Positions 1-13,600 of a DNA stretch of 64,000 bases are shown in pieces. The DNA comes from Chaenocephalus aceratus. Its lineage: Eukaryota; Chordata; Actinopteri; Perciformes; Channichthyidae. Numbering within the stretch: position 1 is the first letter of the stretch; each line of letters starts with the position of its first letter. Both the position numbers and the translations under genes were made by a program. The stretch lies in the NCBI GenBank assembly GCA_023974075.1, contig CM043797.1, positions 14,370,178 through 14,434,177 of the forward strand, in the 5' to 3' direction. The notes beneath the pieces were generated by a model. The model worked only from the letters and a program-made list of their open reading frames with translations. It did no database searches and was not told the origin of the DNA.

Positions 1-31
1 GAATTCCCTGTACGGATTAGAACATGTGTTC

Positions 32-2625
32 CTAGTGTTTTAAAAACATATTTAGGGAAACTGGATCTATGTACATCTGCCCTGACTTATCTGGCTCCTG
101 GTCATATAGGAACTGTCTGAACACGTTGTACACCATCTCCCTGCTCAGAGTTATATTCCTCAGCTGATCCTGGTGTTCTGCAGGCATGAGAAATGTCAGC
201 TGGTAGTCAGCCAGGAGCGACTGGTTCCTGTAAGCAGAGGAAAACAGAAGTTCACACCACTTTTCAGTCAAATGCACAATGACAAAAAGCCCACTCTATT
301 TATGCAGCTGAAGTGTACATTTTAGTGCATAAGCATTCGAGTGTGATGTGTGTTTACCGGAAAGCATATATGTCTGCTTTCGAGAAGTATCGTCCGAGAG
401 CAGGGGAGGATCTGTAGAGGTCAGCCAGCTGGGTGGGGCAGGTTGACACAAGCAGAAGCAAACAATGAAGTAAAAGGTTTTGGCAGATAAAGACCTATAC
501 TTTCAATAGACTGTGCGCTCTACTCTGCCACTTAGGGCTCTTATATTCGCTGTAAGAGATCAACAAAACAGCTCTCAGCAACAGCAGCTATGAACAGGTT
601 GTTGTCTTTGAACTGAAAGAATGAACTCATCCAAATAATGATCAATTGTGAGTTCTGGATGAAGTTGGCTATGCAGCTCTCTCACTTAATAAAACTAAAT
701 ATAGAATATAAAGTGTGAACTGCAGTTTTAAAAACAGTTAAAAATAAAATGAAGGTATCTGAGACTCTGTAAAAGTTTTCACATTGGAAGCAAATAAACC
801 TAAATAGATCTGTACAACCTTTTAAAATATAGTTTTATTGAATGTTATTCGTCATAATTATTATTCTTTTGTCCATAACTTGTTAATGTATGTTTTTAAA
901 TGAAAAAAATGATGTTGCTTGTTATAAAATGTGCAAAACACTGTAAATAGTGCCTCTACAATATCATAACTATTCAGTTAGTTGTTACATGGTTATACAT
1001 ATTAAGCCATTATATGGTAGGCATCACATCAGTTCCCTATTTGTCATAAAGATAGATACTGATGCAATAGAATGTTTCTAGTCATATGTTATATTGTTTG
1101 TTACTTAATATACTGATTTTATTAAGTACATCATTTGAAATACGGGTCATAAATGGTAAAAACCTTTTCTCGAAGTTCACCGGCGAGTGTTTGGCTCTCG
1201 TTGGAGGACATGGTGAAAAGTTCCTCAGTAAAGACCAGATTGGGCAGCTGAAAGCTCCCATTGAAACACTGAGGAACTTGAAACGTCGAGGGATCAAAGA
1301 TCTCATCCTTGTCCTCATGAATCACTGTTCAAAGAGAGAAAACGAGAATCTGTCAAAGCCTTGGCACAGATCAGATAATAATAAACACAATAAACAACAC
1401 ACCCATCATGCAACCTTACCTGAGCACAGAAGCATTGAAATGATAATCACAGCAAAGATGAAGAAAAATAAGATGATGATGGCCATCCACAGTTTGACTC
1501 TCCAGAAGATAACCTCATTCAGCTCTCCCTTTATCCTGCACACGACACTTGTCTAAAAGCATAATGAAATTACTTTGTCACAATAGGGCTTCACTTTTTT
1601 TTCAAGCATGAAACTAGCATTTCATGTTGAACATGGTTTAAGTAAGAGATAACACTAAAAGCATAGACAAACTAGTTTATGTAGCTGAACCGTCCTCTTT
1701 TGTGTCCGGGGGATGCATGGGGAAATTATTTGTTATCACATTATAACAGAAACGTTACACTTCCTTTATTCCAAGTATAAGAAGAAATGCCCCAGAAACA
1801 TGTTTACATTATAATTTCTTAACTAAGAGTCTCCATACCTCTTGAGGAGTGTGGATTTTTTCCAGATTAATTTGAGTTTCCACTGCATGGTCAGAGGCCA
1901 CTGTCCCCCCATTACAACCAGAAGTCTGAGAAAAAGACACAGCATGCAACTGTCACTCATCTAAGGACAGTGTGTGGATTTTTTTTTCTCTGGCAGGAAT
2001 GATGAAAATAAGTGAGTAAAACAAGTTGTTGCCACAGAACACACTACATATTTATTACATACATACACATACTGAAAACTTGAACACAACTTTGAGTCAA
2101 GCTCACCTGTGCAGAAAGCAACCCGTCTTCCTCTCCTACATCAGTGATTCTGTAGGCCGCACCATCTCCGTTACCTGCTGTCACCTAGGAGCAGGCAAAT
2201 ATTGGGGAATAAATTAAATTATTTGGTTATATATATATAAATAATGATTATATTATCCCAATTTGGGATTAATAAAGTATATATCTATATCTCAATTGTA
2301 CATAGATCAGCTATTAAATATAAGTTTTATTAGTTAGTTACCTTGAAAAAACAATGAAAGATTAGTTATAATAGTTAATTATCTTGAAAAAATAAAAGTA
2401 AAATAAAAGTGCAGACACAGGGTATAGATATAGTATAGTCTGCCTATAATTAACATCATAAGCTTGCATTATATTGTAATTATTATTAGCCTAGTAAAAA
2501 TATTATTAGTCCTCTTCTGATTAGAATTGCCTCTACACTTTTAAACCCTTTGAACTTACCTGTTCTTTAGACAAATATGTTGCTCCATGGTTCCCATTAG
2601 TCTTGGTCTGCAGCTCGATGTCCAT
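32..2625 (-). CDS. ttmp: TPA-induced transmembrane protein (TTMP/C3orf52) homologue, complete, 7 coding exons
   Basis: Coding exons (minus strand) are 2625-2560, 2184-2107, 1925-1839, 1552-1420, 1324-1164, 428-358 and 227-32, total 792 bp or 263 codons plus TAG, with all phases agreeing. The start is the ATG at 2625. The protein has a ~90-residue cytoplasmic N-terminus, one hydrophobic segment at about residues 95-118 preceded by RVKLW (type II topology), and a lumenal or extracellular domain. After the membrane segment comes IHEDKDEIFD, then the block YRSSPALGRYFSKADI, which corresponds to human TTMP YSTSPSLGRYF. The C-terminal part (NQSLLADYQL...YNVFRQFLYDQ) resembles a SEA-type fold. Human TTMP is about 217 residues; this copy is longer at the N-terminus. 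One donor (AAG|GTTTTT at 1164) is weak but fits phase and alignment. The family's function is poorly known. The name rests on remembered human sequence; I am fairly sure. Confidence 0.82.
2245..2295 (-). repeat. Retroposon 3'-end fragment in ttmp intron 1
   Basis: Carries the fish retroposon tail pattern ATCCCAATTTGGGATTAATAAAGTAT. The same type of tail occurs in opposite orientation at 13630-13665 (TTTATTGATCCCAAGTTGG). It lies between ttmp coding exons 1 and 2. Confidence 0.4.
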
Positions 2626-4020
2626 GCTTGCTTCTTACTGCCAGTTCCAAATGGAAGCAGTCCTAACCCGGAAGTGTCAATGAGCTACAACTTTTAATAA
2701 TGAAACCGAACTGTCAGCATAAACGTCCCAGATGTGGTTCAAAAAGGCAACAATTCCTCTTAAACAAACAGGTCACGAGTTCACATTGTAAGGTGTGACA
2801 GCTCGTGGGAACGTTTTTGTTTGGTTTTGAGGCGAGGAAATGTGTTTCTTCTCTCGCGGCTCGTCCTCTTCCTAGCCTGCCAGGTGAGTGAAGGAAGGAA
2901 GGAAGGAAGGTGTTGTAGGCGTTGTCAAGAAACAGTGGAATGACATGACAATAACGTGTACACAACCGACATTACATGGAACTACAGTGAGTGTACTGCG
3001 AGTCACAGCCAGCCTTACTGTAAATACAACTTGCGTTATGAAGTTAAATAAAATGGAATCTCCCGAGCAAACACTTTTTACTGTTGCTTGGTATTTGAAG
3101 TGTGCATACCACGTGATCTATTTTCCCCAGGTGAAGGTGTCGAAGATTATACGACTTGAATATTTGCTTGAAAGTTTCCTAATTATTAGATTAGAAACGT
3201 GTACTTTTTACAGTGAATAGTGTGTTATGGTGCGCGTATCACCTCTTGCTACGCTATACAAATGTTACAAAAATGTAACCCACTTACAGAAAACATTTTT
3301 TTTTTAAAGAACAAGAGCTTCTGGATAAATGAACGGTATTTTTTTTACATGAGATCTTTGCATTCAAGTTAAATGTCAAAAATACAATGCTGAGGTAAAA
3401 CATTTATTTTATGCTTTGTTTGCAATTCTCAATGGTCACCAGTAGAGACAACGGTTAAACAACTTATTTTGTCCATGTTTTTATAACGTACAAATAATGC
3501 CCTCAGAAAAAGGCATATATGATCATAATAAGATTAGCTAATATGTTGATTAAAGAAAATTCAATATATGATATACTGAGATTTCTTCAAAAATATGTCA
3601 CATGAGTAATTGCCTATAGATTAGTCTAATCTTCTTATTAGACCTCGGCTCAGATTGAAAATGGTAGATAATGATGTGACTTCGATACAAATAAATATAT
3701 CAGGGTGTTATGTTTCCAACCATAACAGGTGCAATAAGGCTGTTAATCTAGAGCTGTGTAAAACTGCCAGTCCTAACACCCAGACACAGTCCTGCGATGT
3801 TCGCCCAGGGAAAGTGTTGATTCACATTTGGGTGTTCCATATAGGGGTGCAGCAGCTTAAACAATGCTATCCACTATCAGCATCAGCAACCTGTATTAAC
3901 TATAAAATCTTAACTTTTTTAAATAATCATCTCCCAGGAGATGAAAATGACAGATGTTCACTTCAATGAGAATTTGACTTATTTCAACCCCAATAATTCT
4001 CCAAACACATGCAATGTCAT
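2626..4020. other. Intergenic sequence between ttmp start and rcsd1 3' end
   Basis: AT-rich sequence with no convincing exon on either strand. It contains a short GGAA run near 2892-2910 and must hold the ttmp promoter and 5' UTR (minus strand, upstream of 2625), but I see no clear TATA box. Confidence 0.5.
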
Positions 4021-4039
4021 CCTTCCAGAGAAAGGAAGT

Positions 4040-4045
4040 TTTATT
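4040..4045 (-). promoter_or_regulatory. rcsd1: Candidate polyadenylation signal of rcsd1
   Basis: TTTATT on the plus strand reads AATAAA on the minus strand, about 645 bases downstream of the rcsd1 stop codon at 4689. No other AATAAA of similar quality stands out between, so this is the likely end of the 3' UTR. Confidence 0.4.
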
Positions 4046-4223
4046 GTCTTAACATTGCTGCGCACAATTGCAGAGGACCCAAGCCTCTCCGCAGAAGCAC
4101 TGTCATTTTTTGTAGAATACAAAATGAAAGACAAGCACATACATCAAAGGAAAACTAGATTAGCATTTACATCATTTCAACCTTAAGTGATTTGGTATGA
4201 GAGAACATTTTATATATCTGCTA

Positions 4224-4247
4224 ATATATATATATATATATATATTT
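4224..4247. repeat. (TA)n microsatellite
   Basis: About 12 TA dinucleotides in the 3' UTR region of rcsd1. Confidence 0.85.
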
Positions 4248-4688
4248 GTATGTAGTCTAATAATATTTAGCTTTTTGGGTATCATCATTCCCAAAGTCCT
4301 TTGTACATGACAGATACTTCTGACATGTAAGTGTACTCTTAACAATGTCTTTGATTTGCAAAGAAGAAAAAGCAATTTCTCGAAAAAATAGGAATCTTCT
4401 CATGAAGACTTGATTCGATATGGCAACATCCCTCTTGCGTGATAGTGGATGCTACATCAACCTTGATGCTGATTTCCAAATGCAGGGAATAGCTGCTTCT
4501 GATAACTCTCCAGTGTTTGTAGACCTGTTCTGAGAGACGGCCAGGAGAGGGCGACAGAGGGATTTATGAAGAGCATGTACCAAGTCATTTAAACAAATGA
4601 TCTTGGAGTATTTTAAGAGATTTCTTAATCAAAGCAAAACATAATTTCTTAAATTTCTTTTTCATAGTTGACACCAAGTGTTGCCTCC

Positions 4689-7600
4689 TTAGTGCTCTTC
4701 CTGAGGCATCTCCTCCATCTCAACCTCGCCCTCCATCTGCATGGAAGTGCTAGGCTCTGAAGGCTGCTCTTCCTCCTCCATGACCTCCACGTTCTGGGTT
4801 TGTTCTGATTCCTGCTCTTCCTCTGGATGTCCCATGCAATCTGGGTCACTCTGTGCTACCTCATCCTCCGTTTGTTCACAGTCCTTGTCCTTCTCTTCAG
4901 CTTCATTCAGACTAGCTGGCTGTCCATGTTCAACAACGTGGTCCCCATTTACTTTTGGGCCATAGAGTTCACATGGGGACTGAGCACCCCCGATGACTCC
5001 TATTTCCTCTCCAGTTGACCTTCTGTGCCGTCTTGTGGGTGGGCGTCTTTTGAATGATAATCTTGCACGGTTCTGTGTGGAAACAACAGTTTAGCATAAC
5101 AAAAACGTTTGATAACTTTGACACAGCTAAGAATCCATATTCAACATCAATTTATTTATATCAAATTATTTCTGTCAGTGGCAGCATATGCGTGAGAGCG
5201 CCGCACAAAATGGTATCTAGAGACTCTAACTAGGCTAAGGGGATTACATCTTCAATCCCCCATCGCAGCAGCACTCATGCACTACAGGGGCATCTTGGTC
5301 CGGCTTATCCAAGGACTGCTTGAAGACAAGATGCAGAGCACACGCTGAGAAATACGTCAACGAGGAATGGGATCATGTGTCCGGTTGTGACGACACAACT
5401 CTGTCGGTGGATAGCGTGAGAAGCACATACAGGGCCTAAATATGGCAGCAGCTTGTGTTTTTCATTTAATGGCCCAGGAGTTTAAATTTGCACCAAAAAA
5501 AAATGCAAATATGACATTAGACTACCACCAACGCAAAACAAAGCTTAGAAATGATGATATATGGTGCTCTTCAACATGACACATATCACAGTAACAGATA
5601 GCTCAGGTCTATTTATCCTGGTTACCTTGTTGAAGTTGGGCAGCGGGATGCCTTCAGGAGGGCTGTCAAAGCTGATGGGATCCTCCTCTTCACTGGACAG
5701 ATGTGAGGTCAGCGGGCTGTAGGGGACAATGGGGGACAACGGGGTGGGCTGGAGCCTCACCTCAGGACTCTTGGGTGAAGGCAGCAAAGCAGTGGGCGAC
5801 AGGGCAAGATTTGCCTACGAGAAAAAGAAGATCCTGAAGCATGGGCACTATACTCTCTTTAGAACATTGTTTTTAATAAGACTAAATTGCAAAACAGTGT
5901 AAAATGTATTTAAACATCACTTTTTAAAGTCACATGTTTTTAGAGAGCGAGCCATACATTCTACAATATAGTAATTATATTTTGAAATATAACAAATAAG
6001 TAAAGGGAATATTAATCCATGCCATGTTAATTCAAACATGGATATATTAAAATAGAGATGAATTACACCTTAAAATATCTAGCTTTTGTTAAAAAAAACT
6101 AGTAAACGGATGTGCAAATAGGACTTTGCTCAGCTTGCACCCGTCACCATCCTATTTTGTAAACTCACCTGCTCTACATACAGCTTGTAATTCTCTTTTA
6201 GGTGTTACAAACAACACCTGTCATATTCACACTAAGAACTAAAGTACATAAGAGCTCAAATTAGTCTCCAAAACATTGGTTAAGTTTAGATTAGAGTATC
6301 CTACCTCCACTGGGGAGAAGAGGAAGAGGGAGAAGCGGCAGCCCTTTTGTCCCATGGCTGCCCACCGTGTGAATTGCTAACTAATGGAAAGATGGTGGTG
6401 GAAAAGGAAAGAGAAGTTGGAGCCTCACTAGAGGCTGGGTGGCCTGTGATCCCATTAGCTCATTTATCTGAGCCGATTGTGGCATCCAGGACAAACCCTT
6501 CCCCTTTCTCTCAGCATGCGATGAGCTCAGGCACCAGTGGCAACTGAACAGTGGGGGGCAGTAATGCTTTACATGGTAAATGGTTCCTATTTCTCTCGCA
6601 AAATATTTAAATGTAAGATGCACCTACCTGAAGTTTCTCAATAATGGAGGAGTTCTTGGTCTTGACATTAAAGGGATTTGGTGAGATGACAGCTTTCTGC
6701 AAGAAACCAGTCAGACAAATAATGAAAAGACAAAAATCACAAAAACATCAGAACCCCCCTTTTAAGCACGGAAAGCTCATCCTGACTTGCAAGCGCATTT
6801 ACCACATTACGTCTGAATATTAGAGATAAAATTGAATATTATAGATTTAATTAATTAATCAACTATTACAGTACATGCTTGTTATGTATATATTGTTGCA
6901 CTACTACTGTGTCTTGAGCTCTGGTTTGTGTGAAAGAAAGATAGGTTGTTGTAGTTTGAACAAGAGCAGCACGAACCCACTGAGGCTCTGACTCAGATCA
7001 GGGGAGCACTGGTTCAATTCCACCTCGACAGCCACTGCATGTCACCGTGTCCTTGGGTAAGACACTTCAACCCAAATTGATCCAATGGGGATTGCCCACA
7101 GGATTGAGTGAATCGTTTTGGGTAAAAGCGTCTAACACAAGTAACAATGTAATGTGAACTAACACATTCCCAGTGAAGAACAAATGGATAGATTGTCCAT
7201 TTGGCCACAATACACTGTCTACTGTTGAAATATAATCACAATGAAAAACAATAAAAAGATCCAAGCCTGTTTCCTGGACCCTGCCTTTGTGTATACAGAA
7301 GACCAATTTGTAGCTTATGTGTCAGAAAAGGATGAAAATTACTTACATCTGATTCTTCATTGTCATCTTTTTGTTTTTTCAGCTTTAGCAAGCAAGGTGG
7401 CGTTCTTCGAAATCGCAACTGCAAACAGGAAGCAGAAGGGATGTAAATACAATATAATATCAATATCAGTCCATTATGTCTTCACTAATTAATCTATAAG
7501 TATGTGTAGAAAAGTTACCTCGCCCTTTGAGCCGGGCATTGGTAAAATGTGACCTTTGAACCTTCCAGCCAGCTCAGCCACAGAGGGCTTGGATGGAGAA

Positions 7601-10600
7601 TCCTTTTGGAAAATAAAATCATTTTGATCAAACATATTATGTTGCTTTGCACATTTAAAACTGGAGAATCTTATTGGGAAAAAAAACTGATTATGGTACT
7701 TAGGGCAAGATAAAGAACACGTTTTCACTTCCCTCTTTTTAAAAGGAAAAAGCAGACGGGTTGAGAAACATAGCAGAGAGGAAGGGGAAAATGGAACCAA
7801 CAAAAAACAACTTCGGTTCAATACTGTCCTTGTAGGAACTCATGTCTTCTACTTAAGAGTGTTTGTTTTGGGTTTGGAAACAGGAAGTGAGCCCCTCTCT
7901 GCACAGCTGTTCAACATCACCCTGCAGCCTGTGACAGGAGGGTCCTGTACTCGAAGCCTCACACTGTTATCACTTCTTGGCCCCTTTACTTTGGTCTCTC
8001 CCACTATTCCCAAGCTGATTGCCAAACTCCCCCCCTCCGTGCTGCCCTTTAATGACTATTCACCCACTTCACATATCTGTGGCCTCAGTGATAAGTAAGC
8101 TGAAGGCTGTAATACACACAGATGTGAGCTCTGAAAACAACACTCAGTTTTATTCTGTTTTTTCGCCACATGTTTGGACTGTGCAAATTCTCTTGCATCA
8201 TGTCGCTGTTATTTAATGAGTAGTATAGTACAGTCACTGCGTATGGTGCTCCACCCTTTCCCTTTCTGGGTTCAATGCTGCATTTCATTTCCATTCTACT
8301 TTTATTGACCACTAAAAAGCTTGTGCGTCTCCTCACAGCTGGTAATTCTGTCACATTTCCTGGGTGTGCACTCCTCCCTCTCTGCACTCCATGGAATCAT
8401 GAATCTCCCAAGATTCCCAGATACAGGCATTCCATATTTTAATCACAAGGCTTTATTTTCATTTTCTCCCCTTGTTCTCAACATGACCTCACCACCATGC
8501 TACCTCCACCCACATGTATTACAGCATCAGCTAGCCCTGCAGTGCCTCTCAGTCCTAATCCACATCCCAACCCTTTTCCTGAGTTCTCCTTTCTCATCCG
8601 TGATTAATAGTAATCACCAGGGACCACCCACCCTCCACACCATTATGTCGTAACCTCTAATTGTTTAACTCTTTCCTGTCGTCTAAGAATAAATGCCTCC
8701 TAAAGTGCAAAATACCTACAGTAGTCACAACGGTGCAGGCAAATGAAGGTTTCACAATTTCTGAAACGTTATTTAAAAGACAGACAAGAGCAATCTCTAA
8801 CACCTCCCTCATATATCATTGCTTTCTTTCTTCATAAGTTAACTTGTATATAGACTCGTATTGCACTATTCCATTTTTTCTCACTTTTTTAAAAACTATT
8901 TTTCTTTTTTTATTACTTTTAATATTGTCTGCTTACAGTATCTGTATTATTGTGTTGCATTGTTGGAGAAGCCTGTGCCCTAAGATTTTCAACGACATAA
9001 TTACTCTGTAGCTATGTTAGTTTGACAATAAAGAACCTTGAACCTTGAACTTCTATTCCTGACATAGGTTAAACAGTATTTAGAAGTATGTTGAGTGACC
9101 TCTAGCTCTGACCTCTAGCCAAGATTAGGGCTGCTCGATTATGGCAAAAATCATAATCTCGATTATTTGGGTCAATAATTGATATCACGATTATTAAAAA
9201 CGATTATCCATTTACTTTGAAAACATCAATTTATAATAAAAAAAAAATGTGAATAGCATGTTTTTAACAGTTGATTACTCTGAACTTTAAGTATAATACG
9301 ATGTTGTATTTGAGTGTCGCCTCTGTGTTTAGTGTCCTGTCTGTCTGTAACTTTGTGTGGTATGTTACCACTGAACAGGTCTCTCTTGGAAATGAGACCT
9401 TGTGTCTGAATGAGATTTTACACCTGTATAAATAAAGGCTACAAAATAATAATAATTCAACTGAAAAACCAGTACAAAAACATATTTAAAAATAATAAAA
9501 AAAAGTTAAATAATCGTTTTATTTCGATTATGTTGTTTTCATAATCGTTGCAAGCCAAAATCGTATTTGCGATTAAAATACGATTAATTGAGCAGCCCTA
9601 GCCAAGATGACATTTTAGATATTTTTATGATTTTAGAAATTATCATACTTAGCTATATGAAGATGTGAAAGTCTTTGTTAGCATTACAAATTCAACAACT
9701 TTGTAGTTTAAGAAGAAGTCCTTTCAGATCCATTAATATCCTTCCATGCGTCCGTTTCAAAGCCAGCTCTTATCTTTAATTAGCTTCTTCATAGAGAATT
9801 AAAATAACGTCAGACTCAATGCAAATACATCACTGCTTCTCAAATGCACTGACCATGCATACAGAATACAAAGTGAGAAATGCAAGTGTATTTAAATGGT
9901 GTAGGAATGTATAACAGGCATCAACACATCCACTGATTCTTCAGAACTACATTCTAGCGTAGCATTTTTTTAGTTTGTTACTGCTTTATCTGCTATATTA
10001 AAAATATCAATGTCTTTGTTAAACCAAATTATTTCACTAAGATGATAAAAGGGACATTACTTAGAGAAAACATAGGGCCCTAGAACTAAACATGGTAAAG
10101 CAGCGTTCAGTTATTATGCTCCAAATATCTGGAACAAACTCCCAGAAACCTGCAGGTCCGCTGCAACTCTTACTACTTTTAAATCCAGGCTGAAGACTTT
10201 TCTTTTTGTCGCTGCTTTATGAACTATTCACATCTTAAACTGCACTGTAACTTTTATCCATGTATTTTTTCTTTTACTGATTTTAAATGCCATTTTCTTA
10301 ATGTCTTTCATTTTTTGTAAAGCACTTTGAATTGCCTTGTGTTGAAAAGTGCTATATAAATAAACTTGCCTTGCCTTGCCTCTGTTGGTTATCAGTGTTG
10401 TGCATGTTTAACTCAGCTGGGACCCTAGTGCTGTGGAAGAGTGGGAAACTTTGGTTCACTGCAGGAGAGCAGGGCAGACTATTTCTGGGGCTCGAGGCCT
10501 GGGAAAAAGCCCCAGAGCTGTGCAGGCAGCCTGGATCACAGCTCTGTAACCCCTCAGCTCCTCAGAGAGGGTCCCTGGATATGCTACACCACATCTGAAA

Positions 10601-13600
10601 CATGCTGTAATCTAGCATACAGAGCAGTTGAGCATGTCTAAACAAGGAACATTTTCTTTTTTTAAGTCTTCTTAGAGCAGTGCCTTTTCCATGTGTTTCA
10701 AGTAAAAAAAAAAAAAGGTCTGTGTCGACACAAACAAAAAAGAAGCTATTTCTGAACTCTGACTTTCATGGAATTAAATCGTCGGATGTAGCAAGTTTTA
10801 AAGTAACACATACAGTAAAGAGTTAATGCACTGTTATTTAAGACAGTTTTACTTTATATAATGCATAAAGCATGACAGAAAAAGTGCATGCTTGTAGAAA
10901 CACTGGTATTCAAGGGAACAGTGGTTGCTTGGTCGATAGTAAAGAACTAGTTTGAATCGCCAGGCCATTTTAGAAAAAAATAATGTGGTTCACTCACGGA
11001 TGATACTTCATTTATAGTGCAGTACATTGGCCCCACTGTGAACACTCAAGTGTGCATTGATACTGTTGACTGGCTGTCTTTGATGTCCCTAAAGTGGTGG
11101 TATCAAAAAAGACATTGTGGCATACAGCAATGAATTATTCGCTCTTTAAATCACATGAGAAAGTCTATCCCCAAACGTGACAAATCAAGGTTGTTTGGCA
11201 CTAGATGCTTTACTTTTGAAAACCAAAATACTACCATAAATAACTTAAAGCTAAGCCAAGTTGTAGCCAATTAGAATAGGCTACAACCTTATAGTGACAC
11301 ATGTTAAAGGATTAATTCACCCACAGAATGATCATTTATGCATCAATTACTCAACCCATGTTACATAGGTTTCTTGAAGGAAACATTGTTTTTCTTGCAT
11401 ACTTTCACAGTAAACCAAGATTTTAAAAACTGATAAAAGTATTTATGAATTCAAGTAAATTGGGGCAGCATTCAACAACACCAAAAATATAATTAAAATC
11501 CATTTAGCTCTCACACAATTCACGCAGTCCAATTTAAGTCAGATGTATTTGGTTTCATACTTTCAACAAATGCATTTACACTAAATGGGTAGATCAGGGT
11601 CTGGAAAGCACATGTCTATCATTTTATGGTATAAACAGAATGTCCATACCACCCACTCTTAATAAATGACAATGTTTTTATTATTAATAACCTGTTTTGT
11701 TGATTTAAAAAAAAAAAGTGACCTCCAATATGGCTCACACATGAGCCTTAAAGCCTCTAAAGAAGACGGTGGTAAAAGTTCAGCGTAAATGTGAAGCAGA
11801 GAGTTGCAGGGAAAAGTGTGTGCATCCTCAGTGAGCTGTGTTTGGATAAGTAAAGGTTAATCCCAATGTAACCAGCGTCTTCATTTCCAGGCTGTGGACG
11901 GAGACACGAGGTTTACTGTATGACCGGCAGATGTGGAAAGAGAACAGAGACTAACAGATCCCACAAAGCCTGCTATTGTCCATTCCTGTTTCCAGGGGCA
12001 AGGAGAAGAAGCACATGATGTTAGTCTCGGTAAGTCCTAACATATCTGCTTGATACAACAACGGTGATCAGAGAGCAAGAGACCATGTCATCTGCTATGG
12101 AATTGATAAAGATGAAGTCAGGATCTCTACCCCTTCACTAGGAAGTCTCAATCCCCATAAACTCTTGCTGTTGAGCCCCACACAGTAGGAATCTGTCAAA
12201 GTGCAGATAAATAAAGCGCACCAAAGCACAGCTGTTGAGCCAGTGCTTGTTCAATAAGATAACCAAGCGTAATGGCTTCAGTTCGAGTCTGCAGACTTTG
12301 TTTTCACAAGTCGGCGTGTTCTGCCAGGGGGAAAACCATCGGAGAGCAGCTCCCTTCTGCCTACACTTGTTATGAGGTAAGAGAGCCGAGAGGCACCTTC
12401 TCGCTCGCTTCCTTTCCAGGAAAACATGATGTGTTTTTGGACTGGACCTCATCTGAATATCTCACTTTTCCACTGTATTTAAATATTTATATAAATGTGA
12501 TGTGTGGAAGTAGAAAGACCTTCAATCAGAGGAATGAGGTAAATGTACTCTCTAATCTACGAGGCATTACAGCCCCTGCCTCAAGGTAAATGGGAGGTGC
12601 AGCAGACTATTAATGTAGGGTGAAATATGGTATAAAATAATAAGCATCTAGAGAGAAGAAACATAAATCCAGATGACCTGAGCAGAGAAAGCTGCCTAAT
12701 AACGCGATGAACAATGTGTCACAACAACACATCCTCACTCCCAGGTCGGCCTATGTTGACGTTATGTCAAGTCCCCTGCCGGCTTTTTCCAACGCAAGGG
12801 GGGGGGCCTTAGCGTCCATTTTCAACGCAAGGGGGGGGGCCTTAGCGTCCATTTTCAACGCAAGGGGGGGGGCCTTAGCGTCCATTTTCAACGCAAGGGG
12901 GGGGGCCTTAGCGTCCATTTTCAGCTTTCCGGGATGTCCATGTGCTTCTATGGACGCTCATGGAAGCACGGCATTCGTTTGTGTCAACTGCCCTTAAAGG
13001 CAATGAAGACACTACACTACCCAGAATCCCCAGCTATCGTTTGGACTACGCCATGTGCTCTGTTTGACAAACCCAGTGATAGTCCTCAAGCTCTGTGATT
13101 GGAGAGTGTGCTCCGAGGGTTACCGAGCCTCGAACAGCACTTGAAATGGGATGGAACCACGGCAGACTGTTCAAAACTGGATTGGAACGGGTCCACCTTG
13201 TCGTCCCCCTCCCCCACCCTGTCCCCAGAACTACACATGCTGGCTATTCTGTTTCGCAACATGTTCTCTATGGCACGTCTCTACTGGGAGTTGTAGTTTT
13301 AAAAGACGTTTTCGTATTTCCCATAATAAGAAGTTGCCAGTATTAAACTGTGTACATCCCTGGAGGTTTAGGGGACAGGAAACACTCACATTTAAAACAT
13401 ATAATTAATAAATGGGTGAAAATGGTTGGTGCCCATAATGGGCAGTATTAATATATATACCCACACGCCAGCTAAGGTCAGAAGAGCTTTATTTAACAGC
13501 TGGACTTATGTTTGTGACCCCTCCTGTTGTTAATTGATAACATTACATTAATTGATAAGCCTGAAACATGCACTTGTCAAGGTTCAGAGGCACATTTTGC

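Noticed and set aside
7010..7021. Possible tRNA gene
   Set aside because: Only a B-box-like motif is present, no cloverleaf can be drawn, and the surrounding text fits a tRNA-derived SINE.
12790..12921. Regularly spaced repeats resembling a CRISPR array
   Set aside because: Units are contiguous with no variable spacers, lie in a transposon arm, and the genome is eukaryotic.
12707..12997. Open frame with an 11-residue repeat, like a repetitive protein
   Set aside because: The period is a by-product of the 33 bp minisatellite in the arm of element A; the same array is also open in other frames, and the frame has no start context or splice signals.
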